Below are positions 43,428 to 53,371 of a DNA stretch of 64,000 bases, piece after piece. A program made the translations under genes and the position numbers. The stretch lies in the NCBI GenBank assembly GCA_034440115.1, contig JAWXBM010000025.1, positions 24,237 through 88,236 of the forward strand. Reading direction: 5' to 3'. Every line of letters begins with the position of its first letter. The stretch's first letter is position 1. The notes beneath the pieces were generated by a model, which did no database searches, was not told the origin of the DNA, and saw only the letters and a program-made list of their open reading frames with translations. This DNA comes from JAWXBM01 sp034440115 (lineage in GTDB: Bacteria > Pseudomonadota > Gammaproteobacteria > Xanthomonadales > SZUA-36).

Positions 43428-44216
43428 TCAGTCAGCATTTGTTTGTTCCATCATGCGTGAAAGTGCCGCGAAAGTGGCCAAATCCAGCATTTCCGGACGT
43501 AAGCCCGGATCTATGCCTAGCGATTCAATCTGCTCAACCTCCAACCAGCCCTGCAGGCAGTTACGCAGCGTTTTGCGGCGATGGTTGAAAACCTGGGTCA
43601 GCAACTGCTGGAATTGTTTCATGTCGGCTAGCGCCACCGGTGGTGTGGCATGAGGCACCAGGCGCACGATACTGGACTGCACTTTCGGCGACGGAGAAAA
43701 AGCTGTGGGCGGCACATCGAACATGCGCACCACCTCGCAGTGATACTGGCACATGATGGCCAAACGTCCCCAGGCCTTGCTGCCAGGGCTGGAGCACATG
43801 CGATCAACCAGTTCTTTTTGCAGCATGAAATGCATATCGATGATTTGCGCCTGCCACTGCAACACGTGAAACAGCAGAGGCGTGGATATGTTGTAGGGCA
43901 GGTTACCGATCAGGCGAAAAGGCCGGCCACCTGACAACTCGGCAAAATTCAGCCGCAACGCATCGGCGATATGCAAATGACCATTGGGGTAAAGCAACAG
44001 GCGTTGGCGCAGCACTTCAGCCAGGTCGCGATCGATTTCCACCAAATGCAGTTCAGTACCGGTTTCTAGCAGTGGTTTGGTCAGGGCAGCCTGGCCTGGG
44101 CCGATTTCAACCAGCAACTGTCCCGGTTGTGGATCAATGGTGCTGACGATGCGGCTGATGACTTGCTGATCGACCAGGAAATTCTGCCCAAAGCGTTTGC
44201 GGGCCTGGTGTTTCAC
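43428..44216 (-). CDS. rsmA: 16S rRNA (adenine1518-N6/adenine1519-N6)-dimethyltransferase
   Basis: A 262-aa KsgA/RsmA protein: KRFGQNFLVDQQVISRIV, SAM motif LLVEIGPGQAALTKPLL, NLPYNISTPLLFHVL (the NLPY catalytic motif), and FSPSPKVQSSIVRL. It dimethylates two adjacent adenosines in the 3' hairpin of 16S rRNA during small-subunit assembly. Overlaps pdxA by four bases. Confidence 0.96.
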   Translation of the reverse strand: MKHQARKRFGQNFLVDQQVISRIVSTIDPQPGQLLVEIGPGQAALTKPLLETGTELHLVEIDRDLAEVLRQRLLLYPNGHLHIADALRLNFAELSGGRPFRLIGNLPYNISTPLLFHVLQWQAQIIDMHFMLQKELVDRMCSSPGSKAWGRLAIMCQYHCEVVRMFDVPPTAFSPSPKVQSSIVRLVPHATPPVALADMKQFQQLLTQVFNHRRKTLRNCLQGWLEVEQIESLGIDPGLRPEMLDLATFAALSRMMEQTNAD

Positions 44217-45199
44217 CGTATATTACCGGCAATCATTTCTCTGGCCATCAAGACGGCATACCCAAGGCTGCTGGCATCGGCTATGCCCTGTCCCGCAATA
44301 TCCAGGGCCGTACCGTGATCCACTGACGTGCGGATAAACGGCAGGCCCAGGGTCACATTCACCGAACGACCGAAACCGGCATGCTTGAGTACCGGCAAGC
44401 CCTGGTCGTGATACATGGCCACCACCGCGTCGCATTGTTGCAAGCGTGGCGGGTTAAAAGCGGTATCGGCGGGAACGGGGCCAATGGCGTCTATACCGTC
44501 GGCCCGGCAACGCGCGATGGCTGGCGCAATGATGGCATCGTCTTCATGGCCAAGGTGGCCACCTTCACCCGCATGCGGGTTCAGCCCCAGCACCTGCAAG
44601 CGCGGTTTGGCAATGCCAAAATGTTTGCGCAGGTCATTGGCGGTGATGCGAATGCAGCGCTCGACGTTTTCAGTAGTGATGGCATCGGCAACGGCGCGCA
44701 AGGGCAGGTGGGTGGTAACCAGTGTGACGCGCAAGCCGGGAGCCGCCAGCATCATAACGACCTGCTCTATGCCGGCCAGCGCAGCCAAAAATTCAGTATG
44801 GCCGGTAAAGGGAATGCCCGCCTGGTTGATCACGGCTTTATTCACCGGACCGGTTACCAGTGCACCCGCGGTGCCGGATTGCAGCAAAGCGACAGCCTGT
44901 CGCAATGTATTCAGCACATAGGCTGCATTGGCTGGGTCAGGCTGGCCGACGATTTCAGTTTTGGCCAAAGGCGTGTGCAAGCAGGCCAGACCGCTGTCAG
45001 CAATGGCCTGACCTGGCTGCCATTCATGAATGGCTAAGGTTATTTTCAAAGCAGCCGCTGTGCGCCGCAATAATTCCGCATCAGCCACCGCCAGCAGAGG
45101 TAAATCCGGTTGCTGTTGCGCCAGTTTCAGCAGGATTTCCGGGCCAATACCCGCAGGTTCGCCCGGCGTGATGGCCAGCAAAGATTGCGGAATTTTCAT
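44213..45199 (-). CDS. pdxA: 4-hydroxythreonine-4-phosphate dehydrogenase
   Basis: A 328-aa PdxA: ITPGEPAGIGPEILL at the N-terminus, GTAGALVTGPVNKAVINQAGIPFTGHTE (substrate and metal site), NPHAGEGGHLGHED and VVAMYHDQGLPVLKHAGF with metal-binding His residues. Second-stage enzyme of vitamin B6 synthesis, oxidising 4-phosphohydroxythreonine. It lies between surA and rsmA, the classical arrangement, and overlaps rsmA by four bases. Confidence 0.96.
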   Translation of the reverse strand: MKIPQSLLAITPGEPAGIGPEILLKLAQQQPDLPLLAVADAELLRRTAAALKITLAIHEWQPGQAIADSGLACLHTPLAKTEIVGQPDPANAAYVLNTLRQAVALLQSGTAGALVTGPVNKAVINQAGIPFTGHTEFLAALAGIEQVVMMLAAPGLRVTLVTTHLPLRAVADAITTENVERCIRITANDLRKHFGIAKPRLQVLGLNPHAGEGGHLGHEDDAIIAPAIARCRADGIDAIGPVPADTAFNPPRLQQCDAVVAMYHDQGLPVLKHAGFGRSVNVTLGLPFIRTSVDHGTALDIAGQGIADASSLGYAVLMAREMIAGNIR

Positions 45200-45250
45200 T
45201 GCACGCCGAACCCGAAATCCCCCATGATCCTTGTTGAGATCACGATGGGA

Positions 45251-46606
45251 TCAGCCGGACGAATTCTCCGCGCCGGGCAGGCGAATCTCCACAAAAGCTT
45301 CATCGCGGAACTGTCGCAGGGTCTTTTCGATCTCCAGCTCAGCTTTCTGCTGGCGGATTTTCTCGCGGGCTTCTTCACGGATGGCTTCTTCGGTGCGGTC
45401 AGTTTCCCGCACTCCCAGTAACTGCATGATGTGCCAGCCGGCCATAGTTTGGAAGGGTTCGGAGATCTGGCCATCTTTCAAAGCCAGCAAGGTTTGCTCG
45501 ACGCGCTCACCATAGGCTTGCGGCGGGAACCAGCCCATATCACCGCCCAGGTTTGCAGTACTGGTATCGTCTGAATACTCTTTTGCCAGTGCGGCAAATT
45601 CATCGCCATCATTCAGTTTTTTACTGACGTCAATGATCTGGTCCATGGCGGCGCGGGCACCAATCAGTTCGTTGATTTCGATCATGATGTGTTGGGCATG
45701 GTATTCCTTGACCACAACCTGGCGTTGTTCGCGGAAGTCATTGACTTTCATGATGTGAAAACCTGCCGGACTGCGTATGGGTTTGGTGAACTGGCCGGGT
45801 TTCAGGTCGCGAATGGCGTCAGCAAAAAACGCCGGGATACTGTTCAGGTCCCGCCAACCCACTTCGCCGCCTTCCAGCGCTTCCTGGCTGGATGAATAGC
45901 TGATGGCCGCTGATGCAAAATCCAACCCGCCCTCCAGTTGATCATAGACATCTTTGGTTTTGTCTTCTGCAGCCTTGATCTGCTGCGGTGTGGAGCCTTC
46001 CGGCAGGGCCAGCATGATATGGGAAATGTTGTATTCGCCACCGTTGGCATCCTGTGAGGCCAGCAGAATTTCAACTTCGGTATCGGTAATGGGCTGCATG
46101 CCGTTCACGATGCGCTGGCGCAGCCTTTCAGTCATCAACTCTTCGCCGATGTTGCGGCGGAACTCGGCAAAATCTTCGCCGTCTTTTTCAATCACCTGGC
46201 GCATTTGCTGCACCGTGATGCTATTTTGTTGCGCCAGAGTGACCAGCGCCTGGTCGATATCCGCATCGCTGACCCGAATACCCGTCTGCATAGCCTTCTG
46301 TACCTGTAACTCGCGCACGATAAGACGTTCCAGCACCTGGTTTTCAATCAGATTCTGCGGCGGCATGGCTTCGCCGCTGGCACGGATACGTTCCAGAATG
46401 CCCTCCAGTGCGAGATCCAGTTCACTGCGCATGATCACATCTTCATCTACCAGCGCGACAATGCTGTCCAATGCGTTTACGGAGGGTGCTGGCACGGCGA
46501 TGTTGGACACTTGTGCCAGCAAGCTGCATGGCATCACCAACAGCAGAGACAAAGGGAGGGCCAGGCTCAGCCGGGCAAAGGGCTGCGGACGGTTAAAACT
46601 CTTCAA
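45251..46606 (-). CDS. surA: Periplasmic chaperone and peptidyl-prolyl isomerase SurA
   Basis: I place the start at TTG 46606, which has GGAG five bases upstream and gives a regular signal peptide (KSFNRPQPFARLSLALPL...CSLLAQ); an ATG nine codons upstream at 46633 is possible. The product is 451 aa: SurA N-terminal chaperone region (IVALVDEDVIMRSELDLALE), then two parvulin PPIase domains (YNISHIMLALPEGSTPQQ...; YHAQHIMIEINEL...) with GGEVGWRDLNSIP and GGDMGWFPPQAYG. It escorts outer-membrane proteins such as LptD, encoded just upstream. Confidence 0.95.
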   Translation of the reverse strand: MKSFNRPQPFARLSLALPLSLLLVMPCSLLAQVSNIAVPAPSVNALDSIVALVDEDVIMRSELDLALEGILERIRASGEAMPPQNLIENQVLERLIVRELQVQKAMQTGIRVSDADIDQALVTLAQQNSITVQQMRQVIEKDGEDFAEFRRNIGEELMTERLRQRIVNGMQPITDTEVEILLASQDANGGEYNISHIMLALPEGSTPQQIKAAEDKTKDVYDQLEGGLDFASAAISYSSSQEALEGGEVGWRDLNSIPAFFADAIRDLKPGQFTKPIRSPAGFHIMKVNDFREQRQVVVKEYHAQHIMIEINELIGARAAMDQIIDVSKKLNDGDEFAALAKEYSDDTSTANLGGDMGWFPPQAYGERVEQTLLALKDGQISEPFQTMAGWHIMQLLGVRETDRTEEAIREEAREKIRQQKAELEIEKTLRQFRDEAFVEIRLPGAENSSG

Positions 46607-46734
46607 AGGATTCTCCAAAAAAAACATCAGCATCGGCCAAACTCTGACCCAAATTCAGGCATTAGGACCATAGCCGCGAACAAGGGTTCTCATTTTACAC
46701 GCTATTGGCTTTTGATCGAGTCAGTTAAATTGAG

Positions 46735-48927
46735 TCAGTTAAACAGGTCGCGCGCACGAGTGCCGACGCTGGCCAGACCTTTCAGGTTCAGTTCCAGATA
46801 AATGCCGTTGCGATAGTCTCCATCGCGGTTTTTCAGGTAGCGTCGCATCACGGTACGCAAGGCCCAGCAACAGCTTTCATATTCAAAGCCGCCCTGTAGC
46901 TCCAGCATTTCCTTATCTTCAAAGGAGTAGTTGACCTGGGATATCAGGCGCCAGCGTTCGTTTACCGGCCAATAAGCGCGCAGGTCAAACTGGTCTACCC
47001 GGTCGCGACGGAAGCGGTAGTCGAAGCTGGTGCGCAGGCCGTGATCGCCGTTGTAACTGAAACCAAAACTGGTGACGTCGATCTGCGATTGTTCCCAGTC
47101 CCACTGCGCTCCGGTGCGGGCGCTGAAACGTCTCGAAGCGTACCAGGTGAACTCAGCGATAAAGGCTGACAGGTCTTCAGAGAACTCCGGCTTGCCTTCC
47201 AACTGCAGGCGCAATGGCTGCAAGTAGAAAATCTGCCCGGCATTCAAACCCCAGCGCATATCTCCGCTGGTGGAATCGTAGTTCCGTGTGCTTATAGCCA
47301 GCGCAACCTGGTTGGCATCACCCTGGCGATCGGCGCCGGAAAAGCGATTGGTATTGAACAACTGGCTGAAGCCAAAGGTCATTTCGCCGGAATCGAACAA
47401 GGGCAGGTCATCCTGATTCTCATAGGGTACGTAAAGGTAGTACAGGCGAGGTTCCAGCGTCTGCGTACTGCCATCCGCATTGTTGCGGTCGAACACCAGA
47501 CCAGAATCCACACTGAATATGCCTACGCTGCGAGAAGGCGAGTCGTCGATGGGCTGGCCCATATTGTCCAGGCCATAGGCGGTATAGCGATAGGCTGCTC
47601 GCGGTTTGATAAAGCCCCAACTGGTGTGATGTTCCCAATAGACGCTGGGCAGCAGATCGAAACGGGCACCGGTCAAACCCACATCACGGTCGAAATACAC
47701 CAGTTCGGAATCCAGGCTGGTGCCAAAACCACTGCTGCCAAACGGTTTATCGGCTTGAAATAACACGCGAGGCAAGCGTTTGTAAGGCTCGTTTTGCGGT
47801 AAAACGCTTTGGTCAATAACCTGGAAAGTATCTGCCAGCATCTCCAGCCGCCAGTAACGCCCGGCACCGGTTACGGTGGCTGTGCTGTACAAATACTGCA
47901 GGGATGTCTGGTAAATACTGGCACCAAAGTCCTGAAAATAAAAGTCATCGCTGACCCGATCTACCAGCAAACGGGTAGACCATTTGCGCCAGGGTTGAGC
48001 AAACTGTTCCAGTTTGTAGTGATAACGTGAATCCAGGTAGTCGCGGTCATCATGCAGATAGTCGAATTCGAGCTCGCCGCGGGTCCGTTTGGTCAGCAAG
48101 CGGTATTCACCGGTGAGCATCAGGCCTCGACCCGTGAAGTAGCGCGGCTCGATGATGGCATCCTGGTTGGGGGCGATGTTCCAGTACCAAGGCACGCCGA
48201 TTTCCACACCGTTGTCACTGGTATTGCCCAGGCTGGGATAAAGGAAGCCGCTTTTGCGCCGGTCGTCTATAGGAAAGGTAAACCACGGTGCATAGAGTAT
48301 AGGCACCCCGTAAAACTCCAGCTTGGCGTTTTTGGCTGAAGCCCAGCCTTGATCATGCTGCAGCTCCAGTTCTGCTGCCGAGATCATCCAGGCCGGAGTT
48401 TCGCCCGGGCAGGTGGTGTACACCAAGCCATACAAAAGCGATGAGTGGCCGCCACTTAATTCGATGGATTCAGCCGAGCCATTGGCGCTGGAACCGGTCA
48501 AACCATAGTCGACATTGACGAAGTGCCCGGACTCCTGCTGAAAATTGTAGTGGGCATCTTCGCCTTTGAGCCAGATTTGCTGGTCTTTGTATTCGACCGT
48601 CCCCGGAACCGTTACGATTTCCTTCTGCGGGTCGAAAAATACCTGTTCAGTTTTCAGATACTGATCGGCACGAAACAACTCCACATCACCTTCGGCCACG
48701 CCTTGTTCCAACTTGCCGGCATCCAGACTGCGAGCATAAATCACCATGGGTGCCTGCGAGCGATCCGGGGTCGGCGGCAGCATCTGTGCAATGGACGGTT
48801 GGGGGCAGGATAAGGCCGGGGCTGCCTGATTGTCAGAGGCATTTTCCACGGCCAGCAAAGGGCTGCCAACTGATACCAGGATGGCTGTCAGCAGGTTGCT
48901 GAAATGTTTGGAATCAGGGAGCTTCAC
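46735..48927 (-). CDS. lptD: LPS-assembly outer-membrane protein LptD
   Basis: A 730-aa protein with a signal peptide (ending SPLLAVENA), a periplasmic OstA/LptA-like domain (AEGDVELFRADQYLKTEQVF, GTVEYKDQQIWLKGEDA) and a C-terminal beta-barrel (FPIDDRRKSGFLYPSLG, RGELEFDYLHDDRDYLDSRYHY). The four cysteines of the LptD disulfides are present: C41, C173 and the adjacent pair C686-C687 (YESCCWAL). It inserts lipopolysaccharide into the outer leaflet with LptE. It is followed by surA as in E. coli. Confidence 0.96.
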   Translation of the reverse strand: MKLPDSKHFSNLLTAILVSVGSPLLAVENASDNQAAPALSCPQPSIAQMLPPTPDRSQAPMVIYARSLDAGKLEQGVAEGDVELFRADQYLKTEQVFFDPQKEIVTVPGTVEYKDQQIWLKGEDAHYNFQQESGHFVNVDYGLTGSSANGSAESIELSGGHSSLLYGLVYTTCPGETPAWMISAAELELQHDQGWASAKNAKLEFYGVPILYAPWFTFPIDDRRKSGFLYPSLGNTSDNGVEIGVPWYWNIAPNQDAIIEPRYFTGRGLMLTGEYRLLTKRTRGELEFDYLHDDRDYLDSRYHYKLEQFAQPWRKWSTRLLVDRVSDDFYFQDFGASIYQTSLQYLYSTATVTGAGRYWRLEMLADTFQVIDQSVLPQNEPYKRLPRVLFQADKPFGSSGFGTSLDSELVYFDRDVGLTGARFDLLPSVYWEHHTSWGFIKPRAAYRYTAYGLDNMGQPIDDSPSRSVGIFSVDSGLVFDRNNADGSTQTLEPRLYYLYVPYENQDDLPLFDSGEMTFGFSQLFNTNRFSGADRQGDANQVALAISTRNYDSTSGDMRWGLNAGQIFYLQPLRLQLEGKPEFSEDLSAFIAEFTWYASRRFSARTGAQWDWEQSQIDVTSFGFSYNGDHGLRTSFDYRFRRDRVDQFDLRAYWPVNERWRLISQVNYSFEDKEMLELQGGFEYESCCWALRTVMRRYLKNRDGDYRNGIYLELNLKGLASVGTRARDLFN

Positions 48928-49019
48928 TATGGAATCAATGTGGCCGGGTGTTCAAGCGGGCTAAGGTGTCACAGATCGTCTGCAGACGCAAACAAGGACC
49001 AGCAAACACCACTTCAAAT

Positions 49020-50108
49020 TTACCAGCCCTGATTGCAAGGCATGTTCAGCCATGCTTCGCGTTGAGCTGCGCTCAAGTCAGCTTGCTGCCGGGCAAGTTC
49101 ATAAAACTTCGCCAGGTTTTCACCTGCCTGTTGGTACAGTGCCGCAAAGGCGCAAACCCCACCGGCATAGGATTCCGCCAATGCCAGTTGGGCATTGTTC
49201 ACATCTCCGGCCAGCCAGCCGTAAAAATAGTCATGGCCTTGCCACTGCTCGCTGACCAGGCTGGTGTATTCGTTCTGCAAAGCCTTCAGCATGGCCTGCT
49301 TTTGTTCGCGCATGACCTTTACAGTCTCGCCGGAGCCATACAACACGCGCAGTGATGCGCGTGTGTCGGCCAATAATGCGGCAAATTGCGGCTCAGCCTG
49401 ACGACGCATGGACCAATCCTGCAACTCCTGCTGTCGTTCAGTCTGCTGCAACCAGTGTTTAACCCCTACAGATTCGACGAATTCGGCGAAGGACTCGTTG
49501 AAAGCGGTATCACCGGATAGATAGAGTTTCTGGTGGGCCAATTCGTGGATCAGAATGCCAGCTAATTGGCTGGTCGAATACTGGAACATGGTGTCCAGCA
49601 GTGGGTCATCGAACCATCCCAGGGTAGAATAGGCCGTAGCCGGTGATACGTAGACATCGTAACTTTCAGTCCGCTGCTGAGCAGCGAAATCCAAAGCCTG
49701 TTGCTGTTTGAAATAGCCGCGATAGGGCACGCAGCCAGCGACTGGGAAGCACCAGTTCCTGGCTTCCACAGAAAATTCTTCAGCCGCAACCACATTCCAA
49801 CTCACTGCAGTCTGGCCCGTAAACACCAGTTGCGAATAACTGCCGTCAGCATCCAGCAGCAGTTGCGTTTCGGCAAAGTGGACAATCTCCTGAGCCAGCC
49901 GCAATTGTGTCGTCAGTGCCGGATCGGTTTGTGGGTCAGTCAACAGCTCAGTAATATACTGGCGTTGGCGCATCAGCGACAGGTGACCGGCAACCGCTTG
50001 TTGGTAATAAGACAGGGAACTGCAACCTGTGGACAAGACCACGATGGCCAGCAACGCAACCGCAGGTAGCAAGGCTGACAGTAAAAGGGCTTTGCTCCGG
50101 TCGTTCAT
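49020..50108 (-). CDS. Putative zinc aminopeptidase lipoprotein
   Basis: A 362-aa lipoprotein with lipobox LSTGC near residue 29. It matches the 'putative aminopeptidase' family (PF10023 type): LAGILIHELAHQKLYLSGDTAFNESFAEFVE has the HExxH-like zinc motif HELAH and the downstream Glu. A YRGYFKQQQALDFAAQQ segment precedes it. It is likely attached to the periplasmic face and hydrolyses peptides; the substrate is unknown. Ends 92 bases upstream of lptD on the same strand and is divergent from msrB. Confidence 0.85.
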   Translation of the reverse strand: MNDRSKALLLSALLPAVALLAIVVLSTGCSSLSYYQQAVAGHLSLMRQRQYITELLTDPQTDPALTTQLRLAQEIVHFAETQLLLDADGSYSQLVFTGQTAVSWNVVAAEEFSVEARNWCFPVAGCVPYRGYFKQQQALDFAAQQRTESYDVYVSPATAYSTLGWFDDPLLDTMFQYSTSQLAGILIHELAHQKLYLSGDTAFNESFAEFVESVGVKHWLQQTERQQELQDWSMRRQAEPQFAALLADTRASLRVLYGSGETVKVMREQKQAMLKALQNEYTSLVSEQWQGHDYFYGWLAGDVNNAQLALAESYAGGVCAFAALYQQAGENLAKFYELARQQADLSAAQREAWLNMPCNQGW

Positions 50109-50200
50109 TGTTTGGGATCATCCGTGACAGCCCTGGAGGCTGCAAGCGTGTATTCCTCGCTTGACGAGGGTGACATAATCAATTCATATCAGGAGTAGAC

Positions 50201-50626
50201 ATGAACGACAGTAAAAAGATTCAACGCAGCGATGCAGAGTGGCGCCAACAACTGAGCGCAGAGCAATACCGGGTGACGCGCCATGCCGGTACCGAGCGCC
50301 CCTTCAGTGGCGAATACGAAGAGCATTGGGATGATGGCCGCTATGTTTGCGTATGCTGTGGGCATACGCTGTTTGATTCGGACAGCAAATTCAATGCCGG
50401 TTGTGGCTGGCCCAGTTTCAGTTCCGAGTTGGAAGAAGCTGGCATAGTCCACCGGCCGGATCACAGCCACGGCATGAGCCGTGTTGAGTTGCTCTGTGCG
50501 CATTGCGATGCCCACCTGGGACACATCTTCTCCGACGGCCCGCCGCCCACTGGCTTACGCTACTGCATCAACTCGGCGTCATTGCAATTTGTGCCAGCGG
50601 AAAAAGACGCCGCGGATTTGAAATAA
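50201..50626 (+). CDS. msrB: Peptide-methionine (R)-S-oxide reductase
   Basis: A 141-aa MsrB with zinc-binding CxxC pairs (YVCVCCGHTLF and LLCAHCDAHLG), SKFNAGCGWPSF, HIFSDGPPPTGLRYCINSASL with the catalytic Cys. It repairs the R form of methionine sulfoxide in proteins. AGGAG six bases before ATG. Likely co-transcribed with the next two small genes. Confidence 0.95.
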   Translation: MNDSKKIQRSDAEWRQQLSAEQYRVTRHAGTERPFSGEYEEHWDDGRYVCVCCGHTLFDSDSKFNAGCGWPSFSSELEEAGIVHRPDHSHGMSRVELLCAHCDAHLGHIFSDGPPPTGLRYCINSASLQFVPAEKDAADLK

Positions 50627-50662
50627 ATTCCGATTAACAGTTATTGCATCGAGGAGCCCTTT

Positions 50663-51097
50663 GTGAGCCCAGCAGCATTGCGACCTTTCCACCTGGCCAT
50701 TCCGGTCGATGACCTGCATGCGGCCAGGGACTTTTACGGCGGTGTGCTGGCCTGCCCTGAAGGCCGCAGTTCGCCTGAATGGATAGACTTTGATTTTTTT
50801 GGTCACCAGCTGGTTTGCCATCTGGATAAACGCCCGCCACAAAACCGCACCGCAGTCAGTAACCTGGTCGATGGTCATGGTGTGCCGGTGCCTCATTTTG
50901 GAATCGTGCTTGATTTGCCGGCTTGGGAAGCACTGCGTGAGCGTCTGCAAAAAGCAGAAATCCAGTTTGTTATGGAGCCCACCGTGCGTTTTCGTGGTCA
51001 GGTGGGTGAGCAAGCCACCATGTTTTTCCAGGATCCGGCAGGCAATAATCTGGAAATCAAAGCCTTTGCTGATCTCAGTCGTCTGTTTGCCCGCTGA
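50663..51097 (+). CDS. VOC-family (glyoxalase/dioxygenase-like) protein
   Basis: A 144-aa protein from GTG 50663 with GAGGAG upstream. It has two beta-alpha-beta-beta-beta modules: FHLAIPVDDLHAARDFYGGVL with a metal-binding His, and VPHFGIVLDLPAWEALRERL..., ending in FFQDPAGNNLEIKAF with the metal-binding Glu. It resembles glyoxalase/bleomycin-resistance-like enzymes; its own substrate is unknown. It lies between msrB and the DUF2007 gene. Confidence 0.88.
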   Translation: MSPAALRPFHLAIPVDDLHAARDFYGGVLACPEGRSSPEWIDFDFFGHQLVCHLDKRPPQNRTAVSNLVDGHGVPVPHFGIVLDLPAWEALRERLQKAEIQFVMEPTVRFRGQVGEQATMFFQDPAGNNLEIKAFADLSRLFAR

Positions 51098-51112
51098 CAG
51101 GCTTTCATAAAC

Positions 51113-51421
51113 ATGATCAAGGTTTATGAAAGCTTCAATATCAGCCAGGTCGGCCAGGCAGAGTCACTACTTAATTCCGAAGGCATAGAAACCTTTATTC
51201 GCAACCAGTTCGCTTCCTCAGTGATGGGTGAAGTGCCGTTTGTCGAAGTCTGCCCGCAGTTGTTCATACTCAATGCCGCTGAAGAAGAGCGGGCCAAGGA
51301 ATTGTTGCAACCCTTCGAGAATCAACCGTCCGCGCCGGACTGGCATTGCCAGCAATGCGGCATGGATGTGGATGGCCCGTTTGGTGTTTGCTGGAGTTGC
51401 GGGTCTTTACGTCCTGCCTGA
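51113..51421 (+). CDS. DUF2007-domain protein with C-terminal zinc ribbon
   Basis: A 102-aa protein. The N-terminal part matches DUF2007 (KVYESFNISQVGQAESLLNSEGIET, a PII-like signal-transducing fold). The C-terminus has two CxxC knuckles (WHCQQCGMDVDGPF and CWSCGSLRPA) that should bind zinc. It is 15 bases downstream of the VOC gene. The role is unknown. A 13-bp direct repeat (AAATAAATTCTGA) follows its stop at about 51424-51452. Confidence 0.85.
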   Translation: MIKVYESFNISQVGQAESLLNSEGIETFIRNQFASSVMGEVPFVEVCPQLFILNAAEEERAKELLQPFENQPSAPDWHCQQCGMDVDGPFGVCWSCGSLRPA

Positions 51422-51469
51422 GCAAATAAATTCTGAGTAAATAAATTCTGATTACTTTAACGTCGCCAC

Positions 51470-53350
51470 CTAGCGATCATCGCCGCGCAGCTTTGCTACT
51501 TCCTGCTGCAATCGTTCCGCTGTGAGCTCATCAGGTGGTATGGGCTGGCCTATACGCAGTTCAATCCTGGACCACATTTTGTAAGGCCGTCGTTTCCAGA
51601 ACATATCCCGCCGGCTGAACATCGAGCCCCATAAATTGCACAGTGCGATGGGTACCACCGCTACCGGTTGCTGCTGGATGATTTTGCACACACCCGACTT
51701 GAAAGGCTGGATTTCTCCATCGTGGGTGATGGCGCCTTCAGGAAAGATGCCCAGCACATCGTCATCTCTTAACACCTGGTGGATCTGCTGATACGCGGCT
51801 GTCAGTATGGCCGGATCATCTTCGCGCGAAGCGATGGGTATGGCCTTGCCAGTGCGGAAAATAAAATTCAACAGGGGAATTTTGAAGATACTGTGGTGCA
51901 TCACAAAACGCACCGGCCGTCGTATCATGCCACCCAGAATCAACGGATCAACAAAGCTGACGTGATTGGCAGCGATGATTACCGCGCCTTCTTCCGGAAT
52001 GTGATCTTCACCCGTCATGCGTACGCGGTAAATGGTGTGTATCAAAATCCACACCAGGAAGCGCATCAGGAACTCGGGCACCAGGCTGAAAATATAAATC
52101 GCCACTACGGCATTCAGTATCGCGGTGAGCAGGAACAGTTCGGGGATGGACAAACCCACCTGGCCCAACAGCAACATGGCCATGATCGCCGATATCACCA
52201 TAAACAAGGCGTTCAGAATATTCAGACCGGCGATCACCCGCGAGCGGTGTTCGGGGTTCGAACGCTGCTGCACCAAAGCGTACAGCGGAACGGTATAGAA
52301 GCCGCCAAACACACCAATCAGTAACAGGTCGATCAGCACGCGCCAGTTGGCCGAGTCAGCGAAAAACGCCCATGCACCAATCGGTGCCGTGGCGGCAGCA
52401 GGGGTGGCAAAATACAGGTCTATTCCAAACAGGGTCAGGCCTATTGCGCCAAAAGGCACCAGGCCGATTTCTACATTCCCGCCGGATAATCGTTCGCACA
52501 ACAGCGAGCCGGCACTGATGCCGATGATGAACAGGGCCAGCAGCCCGGACATCAGGTTCTGGTCGCCGCCCAGTACGTTCTGACTGTAACTGGGTATCTG
52601 CACCAGAAAAGTGGCGCCAAAAAACCAGAACCAGGATATGCCCAACACGCTGTTCAATACCGTGCGGTTTTCGTTGATAAAGCGAATATTCCGGATCGTT
52701 TCGCGGTAGATATTCCAGCTGATTTTCAGCTCCGGCGCTACCGCTGCAGCCTGCGGTATGCCCCGACTGTACCAATAACCCAAAGCGGCTACGCCCAGGC
52801 AGGCCAGGCTGACCCAGTAAGCCCATGAGGTTGGAATGCCGGCCAGTTGTGGGCCGGCTATGGTGCCTAACAGGATGGCCACAAAGGTGCCCATTTCAAC
52901 CAACGCATTGCCGCCAACCAGTTCGTTACGCCGCAAAACCTGCGGCAGTATCCCGTACTTGATAGGACCAAATATCGTGGACTGCAAGCCCAGCAGGAAC
53001 AGTACACAGAGTAGTAAGGGCAGGTTGTCCAACCAGAAGCCCAGCGTGGCCAGCAACATGATCACCACTTCCAACAGCTTGACCCGCCGAATCTGCAGGG
53101 ATTTTTCAAACTTGTCGGCAAACTGTCCGAACAAAGCGGAAAACAGAAAGAACGGCAGGATAAACAGCATGGCGCTGAAGTTCACCAACTGATCGGTGTT
53201 CAGGCCGGCTACGGCACTACCCTTGAAGACCAGCAGGGCGACCAGGGCGTTCTTGAAAATATTGTCGTTGAAAGCACCCAGTGACTGGGTCATGAAAAAC
53301 GGCATAAAGCGCCGTTGTTTGAACAGGGAAAATTGGGAATGACCGCTCAC
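51470..53350 (-). CDS. MFS transporter fused to 1-acylglycerol-phosphate acyltransferase (LplT/Aas-like)
   Basis: A 626-aa fusion. Residues about 1-420 are an MFS permease of the LplT type (MSGHSQFSLFKQRRFMPFF, YGILPQVLRRNELVGGNALVEMG). The C-terminal ~190 residues are an acyltransferase with the NHxxxxD box (AANHVSFVDPLILGG), a FVMHHSIFKIPLL segment and GIFPEGAITHDGEI. The likely role is flipping lysophospholipid inward and re-acylating it, as LplT with Aas does. The acyl-ACP synthetase domain of Aas is not present here. Convergent with the DUF2007 gene. Confidence 0.88.
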   Translation of the reverse strand: MSGHSQFSLFKQRRFMPFFMTQSLGAFNDNIFKNALVALLVFKGSAVAGLNTDQLVNFSAMLFILPFFLFSALFGQFADKFEKSLQIRRVKLLEVVIMLLATLGFWLDNLPLLLCVLFLLGLQSTIFGPIKYGILPQVLRRNELVGGNALVEMGTFVAILLGTIAGPQLAGIPTSWAYWVSLACLGVAALGYWYSRGIPQAAAVAPELKISWNIYRETIRNIRFINENRTVLNSVLGISWFWFFGATFLVQIPSYSQNVLGGDQNLMSGLLALFIIGISAGSLLCERLSGGNVEIGLVPFGAIGLTLFGIDLYFATPAAATAPIGAWAFFADSANWRVLIDLLLIGVFGGFYTVPLYALVQQRSNPEHRSRVIAGLNILNALFMVISAIMAMLLLGQVGLSIPELFLLTAILNAVVAIYIFSLVPEFLMRFLVWILIHTIYRVRMTGEDHIPEEGAVIIAANHVSFVDPLILGGMIRRPVRFVMHHSIFKIPLLNFIFRTGKAIPIASREDDPAILTAAYQQIHQVLRDDDVLGIFPEGAITHDGEIQPFKSGVCKIIQQQPVAVVPIALCNLWGSMFSRRDMFWKRRPYKMWSRIELRIGQPIPPDELTAERLQQEVAKLRGDDR

Positions 53351-53371
53351 CGAGTCGAATGCTCCCTAACC

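Noticed and set aside
46718..46743. 12-bp direct repeat GAGTCAGTTAAA at the lptD stop
   Set aside because: A small local duplication overlapping the stop codon; no sign of function.
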